Shown here: positions 16,991 through 27,300 of the stretch, piece after piece
Numbering within the stretch: position 1 is the stretch's first letter
How the letters are laid out: every line of letters begins with the position of its first letter
Position numbers and translations under genes: made by a program
Notes under the pieces: model-generated
Told to the model about the DNA's origin: nothing
The model's database searches: none
Seen by the model: only the letters and a program-made list of their open reading frames with translations
Assembly: GCF_000017805.1 (NCBI RefSeq)
Contig: NC_009767.1
Span: forward strand, 2,976,001-3,040,000
Origin: Roseiflexus castenholzii DSM 13941
Lineage (GTDB): Bacteria; Chloroflexota; Chloroflexia; Chloroflexales; Roseiflexaceae
DNA: 64,000 nucleotides
Direction of reading: 5' to 3'

Positions 16991-18235
16991 ATGACAGCAG
17001 GCGAGCCGCTTCAACGTGTGCGCATTTATCTTAGCGAACGCGACAGCGCCGAGGGTCAACCACTCTATCTCATCGCGCTCGACCGGTTACGGCGCGAAGG
17101 TGCATCGGGCGCCACGGCGCTGCGCGGCATCGCCGGGTTTGGCGCCGGGCATCGCTTGCGCACTGCTGGCATCGCCGATTTCGGTCAGCAAACACCGATC
17201 ATTATCGAATGGCTCGACCGCGCTGAGCGTGTGGCGCGTGTGCTGCCCGCCCTCGATGAACTGCTTGGCGAGGCGCTGATTACAATTGAGGACATCAGGG
17301 CGTATCGTGCCGCGCTGCGTTCAGGCGGTCCGTTTGGCAGTCGCTCGATTGCCGATGTGGCGCGAGGCGATATTATGACGGTTCCGCCGGACTTGCCACT
17401 CGCGGCAGCCCTTGATCGCCTGGCGCGCGCGCGCCAGCCATTGCTCGCGGTCGTCGATGGACAGCGATTGACCGGCATCCTTGTTCCCGAAGATGCGGGG
17501 CGCTTCGGCGTGATGCCGCTCGAGGCGTTGGCGGAGCTCGATGATGCCGAGCGTTCTGCGTCGCTGGCGCGTCTTGCTCTGCGCCCTGTGCGCGATGCCA
17601 TGCGTGAGCCGCGCGCGATCTATATCGAATCCCCTCTTGCCCATACCGTCAATCTGCTCATCGAATGGGGTCTCGATGCGCTTCCGGTGACCGACAACGA
17701 AGGTCGTCTGGTCGGGGTCTTTGGGGTCGATCAGGCGCTGCGCGCGGCGCTCGATGGAGAACGCGCCTCAGGGCATGTGCGCAATGCCGAACCGCCGCCG
17801 CCGGTCAGTCTGATCATGCAGATGCTGGTGCCCACAGCGTCCGCCGGTGCTGATGCCGCTGCCGTCCTGCTTCAGACGCTTCAGTCTGCCGCGCGGACGG
17901 TCGTGCTGATGAATGGCTTTTACCCAACCGGCGTTGTGTCAGTCTCCGAAGCCACGCGGCGCGTGCGTGAACCGTTGCGCTCCGCCTGGATCGCAGCGCT
18001 CATGGGTGATCGGTCGCCGCTTGCCACACTTGCTGCCGCTTCATCCAGCGGGACGACTGCTGACGATCTCGCGGCGGCGCCGGCATTGATCCCATCGCAC
18101 GCCAGCGAGTACGATGCCATTCGCATCCTGATCGAGGGCGAGAAGCAGTATCTGGTGGTGGTCGACAGCGAAGGAAGACTGGCGGGCATGGTCACCCGCC
18201 GTGGTCTGCTGCGCGCCCTGGCGCAGGAAGGGTAA
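16991..18235 (+). CDS. DUF190 plus CBS-domain protein
   Basis: This protein has about 414 residues. The N-terminal ~105 residues match DUF190, a PII-like fold (RVRIYLSERDSAEGQPLY, HRLRTAGIADFGQQTPIIIEW, ITIEDIRAYRA). This is followed by paired CBS motifs (VARGDIMTVPPDLPLAAALDRL, then VRDAMREPRAIYIESPLAHTVN, then PVTDNEGRLVGVF) and a last CBS-like half (YDAIRILIEGEKQYLVVVDSEGRLAG). CBS pairs usually bind adenine nucleotides, so the protein is probably an energy-state sensor, perhaps linked to ion transport. ATG 16991 is preferred over GTG 16982. The gene stands alone between divergent or convergent neighbours. Confidence 0.8.
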   Translation: MTAGEPLQRVRIYLSERDSAEGQPLYLIALDRLRREGASGATALRGIAGFGAGHRLRTAGIADFGQQTPIIIEWLDRAERVARVLPALDELLGEALITIEDIRAYRAALRSGGPFGSRSIADVARGDIMTVPPDLPLAAALDRLARARQPLLAVVDGQRLTGILVPEDAGRFGVMPLEALAELDDAERSASLARLALRPVRDAMREPRAIYIESPLAHTVNLLIEWGLDALPVTDNEGRLVGVFGVDQALRAALDGERASGHVRNAEPPPPVSLIMQMLVPTASAGADAAAVLLQTLQSAARTVVLMNGFYPTGVVSVSEATRRVREPLRSAWIAALMGDRSPLATLAAASSSGTTADDLAAAPALIPSHASEYDAIRILIEGEKQYLVVVDSEGRLAGMVTRRGLLRALAQEG

Positions 18236-18259
18236 AGTTCCCGCTTCTCCGTTCTCTCG

Positions 18260-19309
18260 TCACATCCGTCGATTGAGGACGAATTCGCCGATCTCGATCA
18301 GAGCGCGGCGCGCCGGTGTTGGCGCAAACAGCGTCAGTTGCTGATTGGCGCGTTCGATCAACCTGCGCGCCTCTTCCATCGCGCGGTCGGCGCCGCCGCT
18401 GGCAATGACCGCCGCCACAATCTGCGGCACGCGCGCCGGTTCTGGTCGTTGCCCATTGGCAATGGCGAGCAGGAGCGGATGACGACTCTGCGCCACGGCA
18501 TACATCAGTGGCAGCGTCAGCGTTCCCTCGCGCAAGTCGTTGCCGGCCGGCTTGCCGAGCGCCGTTTCGTCGCCAGTATAGTCGAGCACATCATCGACGA
18601 TCTGGAATGCCAGCCCCAGGTCGTAGCCGAAACGACCCAGCGTCTCGATCTGGGCATCGTCTCCGCCGGCAACGGCGATTCCCGCTTTGCACGCCGCCTC
18701 GAACAGCACGGCTGTCTTGCAGCCAATCTTGCGGTAGTACTGTTCCACCGCAATCGCCAGCGGCTCGATCTGGGTCACCGGATTCAGTTCCCCTTCGACC
18801 ATCGTCTGCGCCGCCGACGTGTAAAATGCGATGATCCGCGGGTCGGGCTCGGCGGCCAGTTCGTTCGCCGCCAGCGCGAAGAAATAATCGCCCAGCAACA
18901 ACGCAACGTCGGCGTCCCAGCGCGAGTGGACCGTGACATGCCCGCGACGTTGCCCGGCGTGATCGACCAGATCGTCGTGGATCAACGAGGCGGCATGCAG
19001 GAGTTCGATGGCAATCGCCGGATGCAATGCCCGACTCGGGTCGTACATCCCAAGCCGCGCGCAGAGCAGCACGAGGGCGGCGCGCAACCGCTTGCCGCCA
19101 GCGGCGACGGTGTACGTGCCGGCAGCCGTCAGCAGCGGAGCGCGCGAAATGGTGCGCGCCAGCATCTGGCGCTCAACGTCCGCCATATCGTTGAGCAGGT
19201 CGGCGCGACGAAGGATGTCTCCCAAACCGGTCGGCATCGTGCGCGTCGTCGCAGCCGGTTCGTTCAACCGCTGCTCAGGCACGCCGAGGTGCAAAGGGGA
19301 ATGTGCCAT
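18260..19309 (-). CDS. Polyprenyl diphosphate synthase (trans-isoprenyl synthase)
   Basis: This ~349-residue class I prenyltransferase condenses isopentenyl diphosphate onto allylic primers. The first aspartate motif is SLIHDDLVDHAGQRRG and the second is FQIVDDVLDYTGDE; GGKRLRAAL binds diphosphate. The chain length of the product cannot be read safely: the short DDxxD spacing and the bulky residues before the first motif fit medium or long chains for quinones. ATG 19309 (AGGTG upstream) is preferred to 19357. In Roseiflexus-like phototrophs such enzymes feed menaquinone, carotenoid or bacteriochlorophyll side chains. Confidence 0.88.
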   Translation of the reverse strand: MAHSPLHLGVPEQRLNEPAATTRTMPTGLGDILRRADLLNDMADVERQMLARTISRAPLLTAAGTYTVAAGGKRLRAALVLLCARLGMYDPSRALHPAIAIELLHAASLIHDDLVDHAGQRRGHVTVHSRWDADVALLLGDYFFALAANELAAEPDPRIIAFYTSAAQTMVEGELNPVTQIEPLAIAVEQYYRKIGCKTAVLFEAACKAGIAVAGGDDAQIETLGRFGYDLGLAFQIVDDVLDYTGDETALGKPAGNDLREGTLTLPLMYAVAQSRHPLLLAIANGQRPEPARVPQIVAAVIASGGADRAMEEARRLIERANQQLTLFAPTPARRALIEIGEFVLNRRM

Positions 19310-19567
19310 TACGCGCACCTTTCTATGCGGCGCCTGTGATTGTGAAATACATAACAATTATAGCGCCCTCGATCGAGAGATGTCAACCACGATATTTTGC
19401 ACAGATTTTGTTCATGTTTGCACACCTTTTGCATAGTATTATACCACGCGAGCGCGAGTTCAGGGGGCGCCGTCATCTTTTCTTTCCACCTTCGCCCTTC
19501 TCACCGGTCCGCCTGCCGGGGGCGCGCGGGTGCGTCCGCGTGGGTGGGTGCGTCCCGAGTTCAACCT

Positions 19568-20209
19568 TTACAGCGCCTTCTGGTTCTCGCGTGCGACTTC
19601 GAGCCGGCCAAGGTGACACGCCTCGCTCAGGCTCACGAGATAGGGCAGATCGTCGCCGTATTCGACGACGCTGATGCTGGCATTGGTCACCCAAATGCGG
19701 TTGATCCGGTCCATATTCATCCCAAGCGCATCGGCGACCAGAATCTTCACCACGACGTCGTGGGTCGAAACCAGCACGGTGCGTTCATGATACTCACGGA
19801 GCAACCATTCTTTGAAGTCGAGCACGCGCTTGAGGACATTGCTGAAACTTTCACCTCCCGGCATTTGCGCGCGCGTTGGATGCTGGCGCCATTCGCGCAA
19901 CCCCTCGCTGTAGCGCTCAATCACCTCGTCCACCAGCAGACCCTGCCACTCGCCGTGGTGAATTTCGAGCAGTGCCGATGAGGTGAGCAACGGCACATTC
20001 GGATGGTAGCGCGCGATCGCTTCGGCGGTCCGCGCTGCGCGTTGCAATGGGCTGGTGAAGATGGCGTCGAGCGGTTCGTTGCGCAGGCGTTCGGCAAGCG
20101 CTTCCGCCTGGCGCAGTCCGAGTTCGGAAAGCGGCGCGTCCATCTGCCCCTGGTAGCGACCTTCGCGGTTCCACACGCTCTCGCCGTGGCGGATGATGAT
20201 CAGGCGCAT
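19568..20209 (-). CDS. Histidine phosphatase / phosphoglycerate mutase-like protein
   Basis: This ~213-residue protein of the 2-histidine phosphatase family has the catalytic RHGESVWNREGRYQG, the second arginine in ...FTSPLQRAARTAEAI, the acid LLEIHHGEWQG and the second histidine in VLVSTHDVVVKIL. The family includes cofactor-dependent phosphoglycerate mutases, cobalamin phosphatases (CobC) and broad-specificity phosphatases; I cannot separate these here. The frame opens at 20227, but GAGGAG six bases before the ATG at 20209 decides the start. It is divergent from the TPR gene. Confidence 0.8.
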   Translation of the reverse strand: MRLIIIRHGESVWNREGRYQGQMDAPLSELGLRQAEALAERLRNEPLDAIFTSPLQRAARTAEAIARYHPNVPLLTSSALLEIHHGEWQGLLVDEVIERYSEGLREWRQHPTRAQMPGGESFSNVLKRVLDFKEWLLREYHERTVLVSTHDVVVKILVADALGMNMDRINRIWVTNASISVVEYGDDLPYLVSLSEACHLGRLEVARENQKAL

Positions 20210-20344
20210 GGGCATCTCCTCTGACATGATCCGGCAATCGTTCGCCGTTCAGCATAATCTTGCGCTATGATACAGGCGTCAGGCATTATATCAGTTCTGC
20301 ATACCGGGTGATGAGCGACCGGTTCACGAGAGTTTTCGCTGCCT

Positions 20345-21277
20345 ATGAAAGTTGAACGTCGACCATCGATTGAAACGACGGCACAAACGCCGCTGGGACG
20401 ATTGCGCGCTGCGCTCGACAGCGCCGAAGGCGTGGCAGTCAGCGCGGGTATGTCTGCGGACGATGCCGTATCATTTTTGCGCGCCTGCGACATGATCGAG
20501 CAGTGCATCAGCGAAGTCGGCGCAGATGCCGACATTCGTCCTGAGACGAACCGTGCCGATTTTGTGCGCGAACGCCTGCGGGTGAATGCCGAAGCGATCG
20601 TTCGGGTCATCCGGCGCGCTGATCGGGTCGGTGAGGTCGAAACCTGTCGATCCTGGGTGCGTGCCCTGGCAATTGCGTCGGATCGGCGCGCTCGCCGCGT
20701 TCGCCGACTGGCGGTCATGGGGATCGGCGCTGCGGCGTTGATTGCTGCGCTGCTGCTGCTGCCGGTGATCGTTCCTGCACAACCGGCGCCTGCCATCGGT
20801 GCGATCAGTCGCCTGCTTGCGAATGAGGGCGCGTCCGCAGCGCTCGACCTGGCGCGTGCTGAGTATGAGCGTTTCCCCAATGATCCTGAGGTGGCGCTCT
20901 GGCGCGGCGTGCTCGAATTGCGCGCCGGCGATCCGGCGGCAGCGGAGAACCTGTTTGAGCAGGCGCGACAGCAGGCTGCCGGTGAGATCGGTTTTCTCTT
21001 CGAGCGCGGTACGCTGCTGATCCAGGTTGGGTTGCTCGACGCCGCCGAAACAGACGCCGCTGCGCTCATTGCGCGACCTGATGCGCAGGCGGAGGGATAC
21101 CTGTTGCTCGGCAGCGTCCGTGAAGCGCGCGGTGATCGCAATGGCGCGATTGCCGCCTTTCAGCAGGCGGCGGATCGTGCCGCTGCCGCCGATAAGCCGC
21201 ACCTCGAAGTCATTGCCAAAACACGCCTCGGCATGGTCTTGCAGGCGCTGCCGGCGGCGCCTGCACCGGAGCGGTAG
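20345..21277 (+). CDS. Membrane-anchored TPR protein
   Basis: This 310-residue protein has a cytoplasmic N-terminal ~115 residues (AlphaFold-type helices expected, with CDMIEQCISEVGADA), a basic stretch (SDRRARRVRRLAV) and one membrane helix (~residues 120-140, MGIGAAALIAALLLLPVIV). Behind it are three to four TPR-like repeats (ALDLARAEYERFPNDPEVALWRG, AAENLFEQARQ, GDRNGAIAAFQQA). The basic-then-hydrophobic order predicts that the TPR part is outside the membrane. The repeats suggest a scaffold; no partner is evident. The gene stands alone, converging on the papain gene. Confidence 0.7.
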   Translation: MKVERRPSIETTAQTPLGRLRAALDSAEGVAVSAGMSADDAVSFLRACDMIEQCISEVGADADIRPETNRADFVRERLRVNAEAIVRVIRRADRVGEVETCRSWVRALAIASDRRARRVRRLAVMGIGAAALIAALLLLPVIVPAQPAPAIGAISRLLANEGASAALDLARAEYERFPNDPEVALWRGVLELRAGDPAAAENLFEQARQQAAGEIGFLFERGTLLIQVGLLDAAETDAAALIARPDAQAEGYLLLGSVREARGDRNGAIAAFQQAADRAAAADKPHLEVIAKTRLGMVLQALPAAPAPER

Positions 21278-21319
21278 GCGCTTCAGGCACGAGGCAAGAG
21301 CGCTCCGGGGTTCAAACCC

Positions 21320-23758
21320 TTAGCGAACGGTCAGCGGCAGAAAGACGGTGTAGTCCGCAGGCGCTGCGGGCGCCGGCGACGCAAGCGCGAAATCTTGTCC
21401 GCTTATGTCGCCGGTGACGGTAACTGTGCGGTTTGCGGGTGTAAATGTGTCGCTGCCATGCGACGGCGTGAGCGTGTACGTCCCGGCTGGAATGTTGCGC
21501 AGGGTAAAGACGCCGCTCCCATCGGTGACAACGCTGCGCGCGCCATCGGAGACGGTCACGCCGCCGATGCCATTGCCGGCGCTGTCGGTGATCCGTCCAC
21601 TCACGGTGTAGGGTGCAGGGATCGCCGTGAAATCCTGCCCGCTCAGATGGCGGTCGACCGTGAGCGAGCGGCTTGACGGGCTAAAGGCATAGCCGTTGCG
21701 GGTAGCAACGAGTGTGGCGACGCCTGGCGGCACATTCGTCAGCGCATAGCGTCCCTGAGCATCGGTCATCACACTGCGCGCGCCGTCGGAGATGGTTACT
21801 CCGGCGACACCGTTCCCTGCGTTGTCGGTCACCTGCCCGTTGATGGAGCAGGAAGCGCATATCGCGGTGAAGTTTTGGTCGCTCAGATGGCGGTTAACCG
21901 TGATTGATCGCGCCGATGGCGTGAAGATGTAGTCGCTGTGCGATGGGGTCAGGGTGTATGTTCCCGGTGGAACGCTGATCAGGGTATAGAACCCCTGCGC
22001 GTTCGTTGTGGCGCTGCGCATCCCGTCGGAGATGGTCGCCCCTGCCACGCCATTGCCCGCGCTATCGACCACCCTGCCGCTGATGGTGCAGGAGGAGCAC
22101 ACCACCGTGAAATCCTGTCCGCCGACATCGCTGTTGACAACCACCCAGAGCGGGTTGGGGGTAAAGGTGTAGCCGCTCAGTGAAGCAGTGAGAGCATATG
22201 CGCCCGATAGCACGCCTTCGATCACGTAGTTTCCATTCGCATCAGTGACGGCGCTGCGCGTTCCGTCCGAGACGCGCGCGCCGGGCAGACCTTCGCCGAA
22301 ACTGCCGGTTACTCGTCCGCTGATGCGGTAGGTTGCCAGCAGCGCAAAGTTCTGATTGCCGGCATTTTTCCCGTTCCCAACTGTCACGGTTCGTGTTGCG
22401 GGCGAGAAGGCGGCGTTGCTGCGCGATGGAGTGAGGGTGTACGTTCCCGGCGATACGTTCTTCAATACATACACGCCATACTGATCGGTAATGGCGCTGC
22501 GTGAACCGTCCGAGACGCTGACGCCAGCGGTTCCATGCCACTGCTCCCGCACACGACCGGAGATAGCATATGCGCCTGGTTCCAGTCGGTCGTAGTATAC
22601 ATAATCGATCCACTGACCAAGACCCGATATGCCGTAACCAATCCACATATATCCGTTCTCGCCCCATGTCGCCCCCCACGAGTTGCGCAGTCGCCACGCC
22701 CCCCTGGTTCCTTTGCTGTCGTCCCAACCCACCAGCACGACGGCATGGTTGATGCTGCCGTTGCACGCGGCGGATTCGTCGGTCTCGAACACGCCGGATC
22801 GGTGCCACATAAAACGCGACCCGGCGCACACATACGCGGATACCGGACCATGCTCGCGGATGATGCGTTTGATCGTCGCCACATCGGCATTGAACAGCGA
22901 GTTCCACGCCAGCATGCGCTCGTGATGCGGCAATGCGCGGGTAAGCGGCGCATCCTGCCCGGTATACGGCAGGTCGCTCTCGTACACGACGCCTGCTTCA
23001 GTCTGATGCGCGGGAGTCGCACCGATGAACAGATCATAGGCGGGCATGCCGCCGTCGCAGCCGCCGTGGGTCCCTGCCGACAGCAGGTACTGTTCGGAGA
23101 GGTCGCGCTCGACTCCATCGATGCGCTTGATCGCCGACTCGACGACGCCAGCAGTGGCGAATGCCCAGCAAGAGCCGCATCCGCCCTGATCCTTCACAGG
23201 AGTGCAGATTCCCTGCTCGCACCAGTTGAATGCCGCCGGCAACCCTTCGTCTGATCCCATCGCTACTGGCGGAAGCGACTGCGGCAGGGCGGCAGTCTGC
23301 GCGGATGGCGACGGAGCAGCGAATCGTCCAGTGGTCTCGACCTGGATGGTGAAGGTGCGCAGCGGAGCGGCTTGGCGCTCCCACGGACGACGGTAGACGA
23401 GGGTGAGGGTTTCGCTGCCGGCGCGCACCGGCGTGAATCTGAATGCCTGAACCATCGGCGCGCTCGTGGCGGCGGCGGACGAAGCGGACAGTGGCTCGAA
23501 CACCGGATCGCTCGTCTGTAACAACGATGAAGGTTCTTTCAGTTCCCAGCCGTAGCCGGTTCCAGGTTGCCCTTCGAGTTTGACGATCAGGCGCTGCCCC
23601 TCGGCGACGGCGACGCTGGTTCCGTGGTGCGCCAGGGTGACAATAATGTCATTCGGTGATGATCGAACCGCCGATGGAAGGGTGAGCACCCCGGCGGCGA
23701 TAATGACCAGGAATGTGCAGGCGCTGGCCAGTCTGCGGAAGAGTGCGACGATGAGCAT
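21320..23758 (-). CDS. Secreted papain-family protease with chagasin-like N-terminal domain and five Ig-like repeats
   Basis: This is an 812-residue extracellular cysteine protease. A signal peptide (~1-33) is followed by a chagasin/I42-like inhibitor domain at ~38-142, with its two loops visible as GQPGTGYGWEL and YRRPWE. The C1A peptidase spans ~170-390: oxyanion/Cys loop KDQGGCGSCWAFA (C197), INHAVVLVGW (H338) and LRNSWGATWGENGY (N359). Five ~80-residue carboxypeptidase-regulatory-like repeats follow (each with SGRV, SDG.RS..T, PGTYTLTPS), and the C-terminus is YTVFLPLTVR. The inhibitor-like domain may act as a built-in propeptide. It is a single-gene unit. Confidence 0.88.
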   Translation of the reverse strand: MLIVALFRRLASACTFLVIIAAGVLTLPSAVRSSPNDIIVTLAHHGTSVAVAEGQRLIVKLEGQPGTGYGWELKEPSSLLQTSDPVFEPLSASSAAATSAPMVQAFRFTPVRAGSETLTLVYRRPWERQAAPLRTFTIQVETTGRFAAPSPSAQTAALPQSLPPVAMGSDEGLPAAFNWCEQGICTPVKDQGGCGSCWAFATAGVVESAIKRIDGVERDLSEQYLLSAGTHGGCDGGMPAYDLFIGATPAHQTEAGVVYESDLPYTGQDAPLTRALPHHERMLAWNSLFNADVATIKRIIREHGPVSAYVCAGSRFMWHRSGVFETDESAACNGSINHAVVLVGWDDSKGTRGAWRLRNSWGATWGENGYMWIGYGISGLGQWIDYVYYDRLEPGAYAISGRVREQWHGTAGVSVSDGSRSAITDQYGVYVLKNVSPGTYTLTPSRSNAAFSPATRTVTVGNGKNAGNQNFALLATYRISGRVTGSFGEGLPGARVSDGTRSAVTDANGNYVIEGVLSGAYALTASLSGYTFTPNPLWVVVNSDVGGQDFTVVCSSCTISGRVVDSAGNGVAGATISDGMRSATTNAQGFYTLISVPPGTYTLTPSHSDYIFTPSARSITVNRHLSDQNFTAICASCSINGQVTDNAGNGVAGVTISDGARSVMTDAQGRYALTNVPPGVATLVATRNGYAFSPSSRSLTVDRHLSGQDFTAIPAPYTVSGRITDSAGNGIGGVTVSDGARSVVTDGSGVFTLRNIPAGTYTLTPSHGSDTFTPANRTVTVTGDISGQDFALASPAPAAPADYTVFLPLTVR

Positions 23759-23901
23759 ACGGACGATCTTCCTGCTGGGACGAATCTGTGATGATGTGTC
23801 TGGCGGCGGTCACGCCTTCTTTTCAAGAATTATAGGAAGAGGGGCGGCAAAATGAAATTGAGGTAATTTTCCTGTTTTGCGGTAGTACTTCTGGATGCGT
23901 C

Positions 23902-23930
23902 TTGACCGGTTTAGTCGCGTGTGCTATACT
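23902..23930 (+). promoter_or_regulatory. Sigma70-type promoter upstream of the amylase gene
   Basis: TTGACC (23902-23907) and TATACT (23925-23930) are 17 bp apart. They lie about 390 bp before the amylase ATG, implying a long leader. The stretch 23759-24322 has no supported gene; several frames cross it but none has a ribosome-binding site and folded-protein composition. Confidence 0.6.
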
Positions 23931-24322
23931 GGCATTATCCAGGGAATATCGACCAGAATCGAAGTGCGTATCGCTCTTGCTGCCCGGTATGCGCCTGCCG
24001 CGAGCCGGGAGTGCGCCCTTTTGCGTCTTGCCGCAAAGCGCAGAACGGTTGCCTCCCCTGGGCGTGTGGGCTGTGCCTGCACAGGATGCCGGGCGCGCAG
24101 GCAATCTGCCCACGCAGTGTGGGGGGGTATCGGTCCGCATCCGAGAACGTTCAGTTGCCTTCCGGGAGCACTGTCCGCTCGCCGGTTTTGCTCCAGGAAG
24201 GTGTGAAGGGTTGCGGTTGCCTGGTGCCTGTGGGCGTAGGGTGTTGGCAAGACGCGGAAAACGCGCCGATTCGATCTGGGCGTTGTGTTCCCGCACTACT
24301 CGTGTGAGCAAAGGAGCTATGG

Positions 24323-27300
24323 ATGAGCCACCATCGTCATCGTCGCGGGACCGTGCTGTTGGCGCTGATCGGCATGCTGCTCACGGTCGTTGCACTCCCC
24401 GGCGCGCTACCCGTCGCGCGCGCCTCCGACACCCCTGATCCGTCGTCCGTTACCATTGCCGGAAGTTTTCAAAGCGAACTGGGTTGTCCAGGCGACTGGC
24501 AGCCGGAATGCGCCATCACCCGCCTGGTCTACGATGCCGCCGATCAGGTCTGGCAGGCGACGTTCACCATCCCTGCCGGAACCTGGGAGTACAAAGCCGC
24601 GCTGAATGGGTCGTGGGACGAAAACTATGGCGCGAATGCGCAACGCAACGGCGCGAATATTCCGCTCACGCTGAGTGCTGCGGCATCCGTCAGGTTCTAC
24701 TACGACCATGAGACGCACTGGGTTGTCAGCGACCGCAACACGCGCATTGTGACGGCGCCGGGCAATTACCAGAGCGAATTGGGTTGCCCGGGCGACTGGC
24801 AGCCCGATTGTTTGCGCTCCTGGTTGCAAGACCCGAACGGCGACGAGGTGTTCGTCAGAACCGTCACCGGACTGCCTGCCGGAAACTATGAGTTCAAGAT
24901 TGCCATTCATGAGAGTTGGAGCGAAAATTATGGCGCCGGCGGCGCACCCGGCGGCGCGAACATCCCCTTCACCGTGCCTGCGCCCGGCTATCGGGTGACG
25001 TTTACCTTCGTCTCTGCGACGAACACTCCTTCCGTTGCGGTCGTCAGCGCCGGAGCACAGCCGGATAACAATGTCGAATGGGACGGGGTGCGCCACGACT
25101 CGCGCGACCCGCTCTACCGCGCGCCGGGAGGGGCGGTTCCAGCCGGGACGCCGGTCACCATCCGCCTCCGAACGTTCCACAATGATGTCACGTCGGTGCG
25201 GCTGCGGGTATACGACTTGAATGCCAGCACGCAGCGTTTCTACGACATGGCGCCGGCCGCGACCGATGTAGACTGCTATGAGGCGAGTCTGGCGGGCAAG
25301 ACATGCGATTTCTGGGAGGTGATGCTCACTCAGGCAGCGCCGAATAACCTGTGGTATCGCTTCATTGTTACCGACGGAACCGACACCGACTACTACGACG
25401 ACAATACCCCGGCGCTCGATGGCGGTTTAGGCGCGATGACCGATGAGCAGGAAGATCACAGCTGGGCGCTGATGTTCTACGATCCGGCGTTTACTGTGCC
25501 GGAGTGGGCGACGAGTGCGGTGATCTACCAGATTTTCCCGGATCGCTTCCGCAACGGCGACCCGCGCAACGATCCGCGCACCGGCGATAGCCGGTATGAC
25601 GACCCGGTTATCGCGTTGCCGTGGGGTGAACTGCCCGAAGGGCACTGCCGCAACTACAGCGATGCTGCGACGAATTGCCCCTGGCGCTTCGACGATACAC
25701 CGCCCTCCTGGAGTCCGACGAAGGAGGGTCCGCGCGGACGGGACTACTACGGCGGCGACCTGCGTGGTGTGATCAGTCGCCTTGACTATCTCAAGAACCT
25801 GGGTGTGACGGTCATCTATTTCAACCCGATCTTCCACGCGAAATCGAACCACCGCTACGATACCTACGACTACTTCCGCATCGACCCGGCGCTCGGCACA
25901 CTCGCCGACTTCCGGCGTCTGGTGCGCGAAGCGGAGCGGCGCGGCATTCGTGTGATCGTCGATAGCGTGTTTAATCATATGTCGTCGGACAGCCCACAGT
26001 TCGACCGTTACGGATACTACGCCTCGCTCGGCGCATGTGAATCGGCCGCATCGCCCTACCGCGACTGGTTCCGCTTCCGTCGTCCCGGACCGGGCGAGCC
26101 GTCGCCGTGCGCTCCCTCGACACCCGGCGGCGATGACACGTACTATGTCGGATGGTTCGGGTTCGACAGCATTCCCGAAATTCGCAAGGAACATCCGGCA
26201 GTGCTGAACTATTTCGTGACCGGATCGAACAGTGTGTCGCGCTACTGGCTGCGCCAGGGTGCGAGCGGCTGGCGCCTCGACGTAATGGGTGACCCGTCGT
26301 TCCCGCCCGATTACTGGCCCACGTTCCGCCGCGTTGTGCGCGAGACGCGCCACGATGCGCTGATCATCGGCGAACTGTGGCAGAAGGACAGCACATTGCT
26401 GCGGCACCTGCGCGGCGACACAGCGGACACAACGATGAATTACCGCCTGCGCGATGCGATCATTGGGCTGCTGACGCCGGGACCGTTCGACTCGAAGGGG
26501 TTCGCCGACAGTGGACGCCCGATTGCGCCGTCGGAATTCGCTCATCGCATCAGTTCCATCCGCGAAGACTATCCCGACGCCGCGTATCTGACGTTGATGA
26601 ACCTGGTGGGCAGCCACGACACCGAGCGCATTCTGTGGACGCTGACGCCAGGCGCCGAGACGCGCGCCGACAAGGAGTTCAACGCCGCCAATCTGGCGAA
26701 CGGCAAGCAGCGGCTGCGTATTGCGTCGCTCATTCAGTTCACCATGCCCGGCGCGCCAACGATCTACTACGGCGATGAAGTCGGTGTCACCGGCGATGAC
26801 GATCCCGACGACCGACGCACGTATCCGTGGGTCGAGACCGGCGGCAACCCGGATCGGGCGCTGCTGCGCCACTACCGCGATCTGGCGCGCATTCGCCATC
26901 ATTACCGTTCGCTGCGCGCCGGCGATCTGCGCTTCCTGCTGGCAGACGATACCGCCGGCACGGTGGCGTATTCGCGCATCAGTGGCGACGATGCGGCCAT
27001 TGTTGCCATCAACCGCAGTTCGCAGCCACGCACCGTTGACATTCCGGTTTCCGGCGTCATTCCTGACGGCACAGCGTTCTTCCCCTCCTACTGCGTTGCC
27101 AATGACCAGTTGAAGGACTGGCTGCATGTCGAGAACGGTCGGCTACGGGTGACGCTCAACCCGATGAGCGCTGTGCTGCTGACCAGTTACCTGGCGGATC
27201 TGACGCCGCCGGCGTCTCCGGCAAACCTGTGGGTGACGGACGAGGGCGACGGGCAGGTGAGCCTGACGTGGAACGGCGTTCCCGGCGCTGCGGGGTACAA

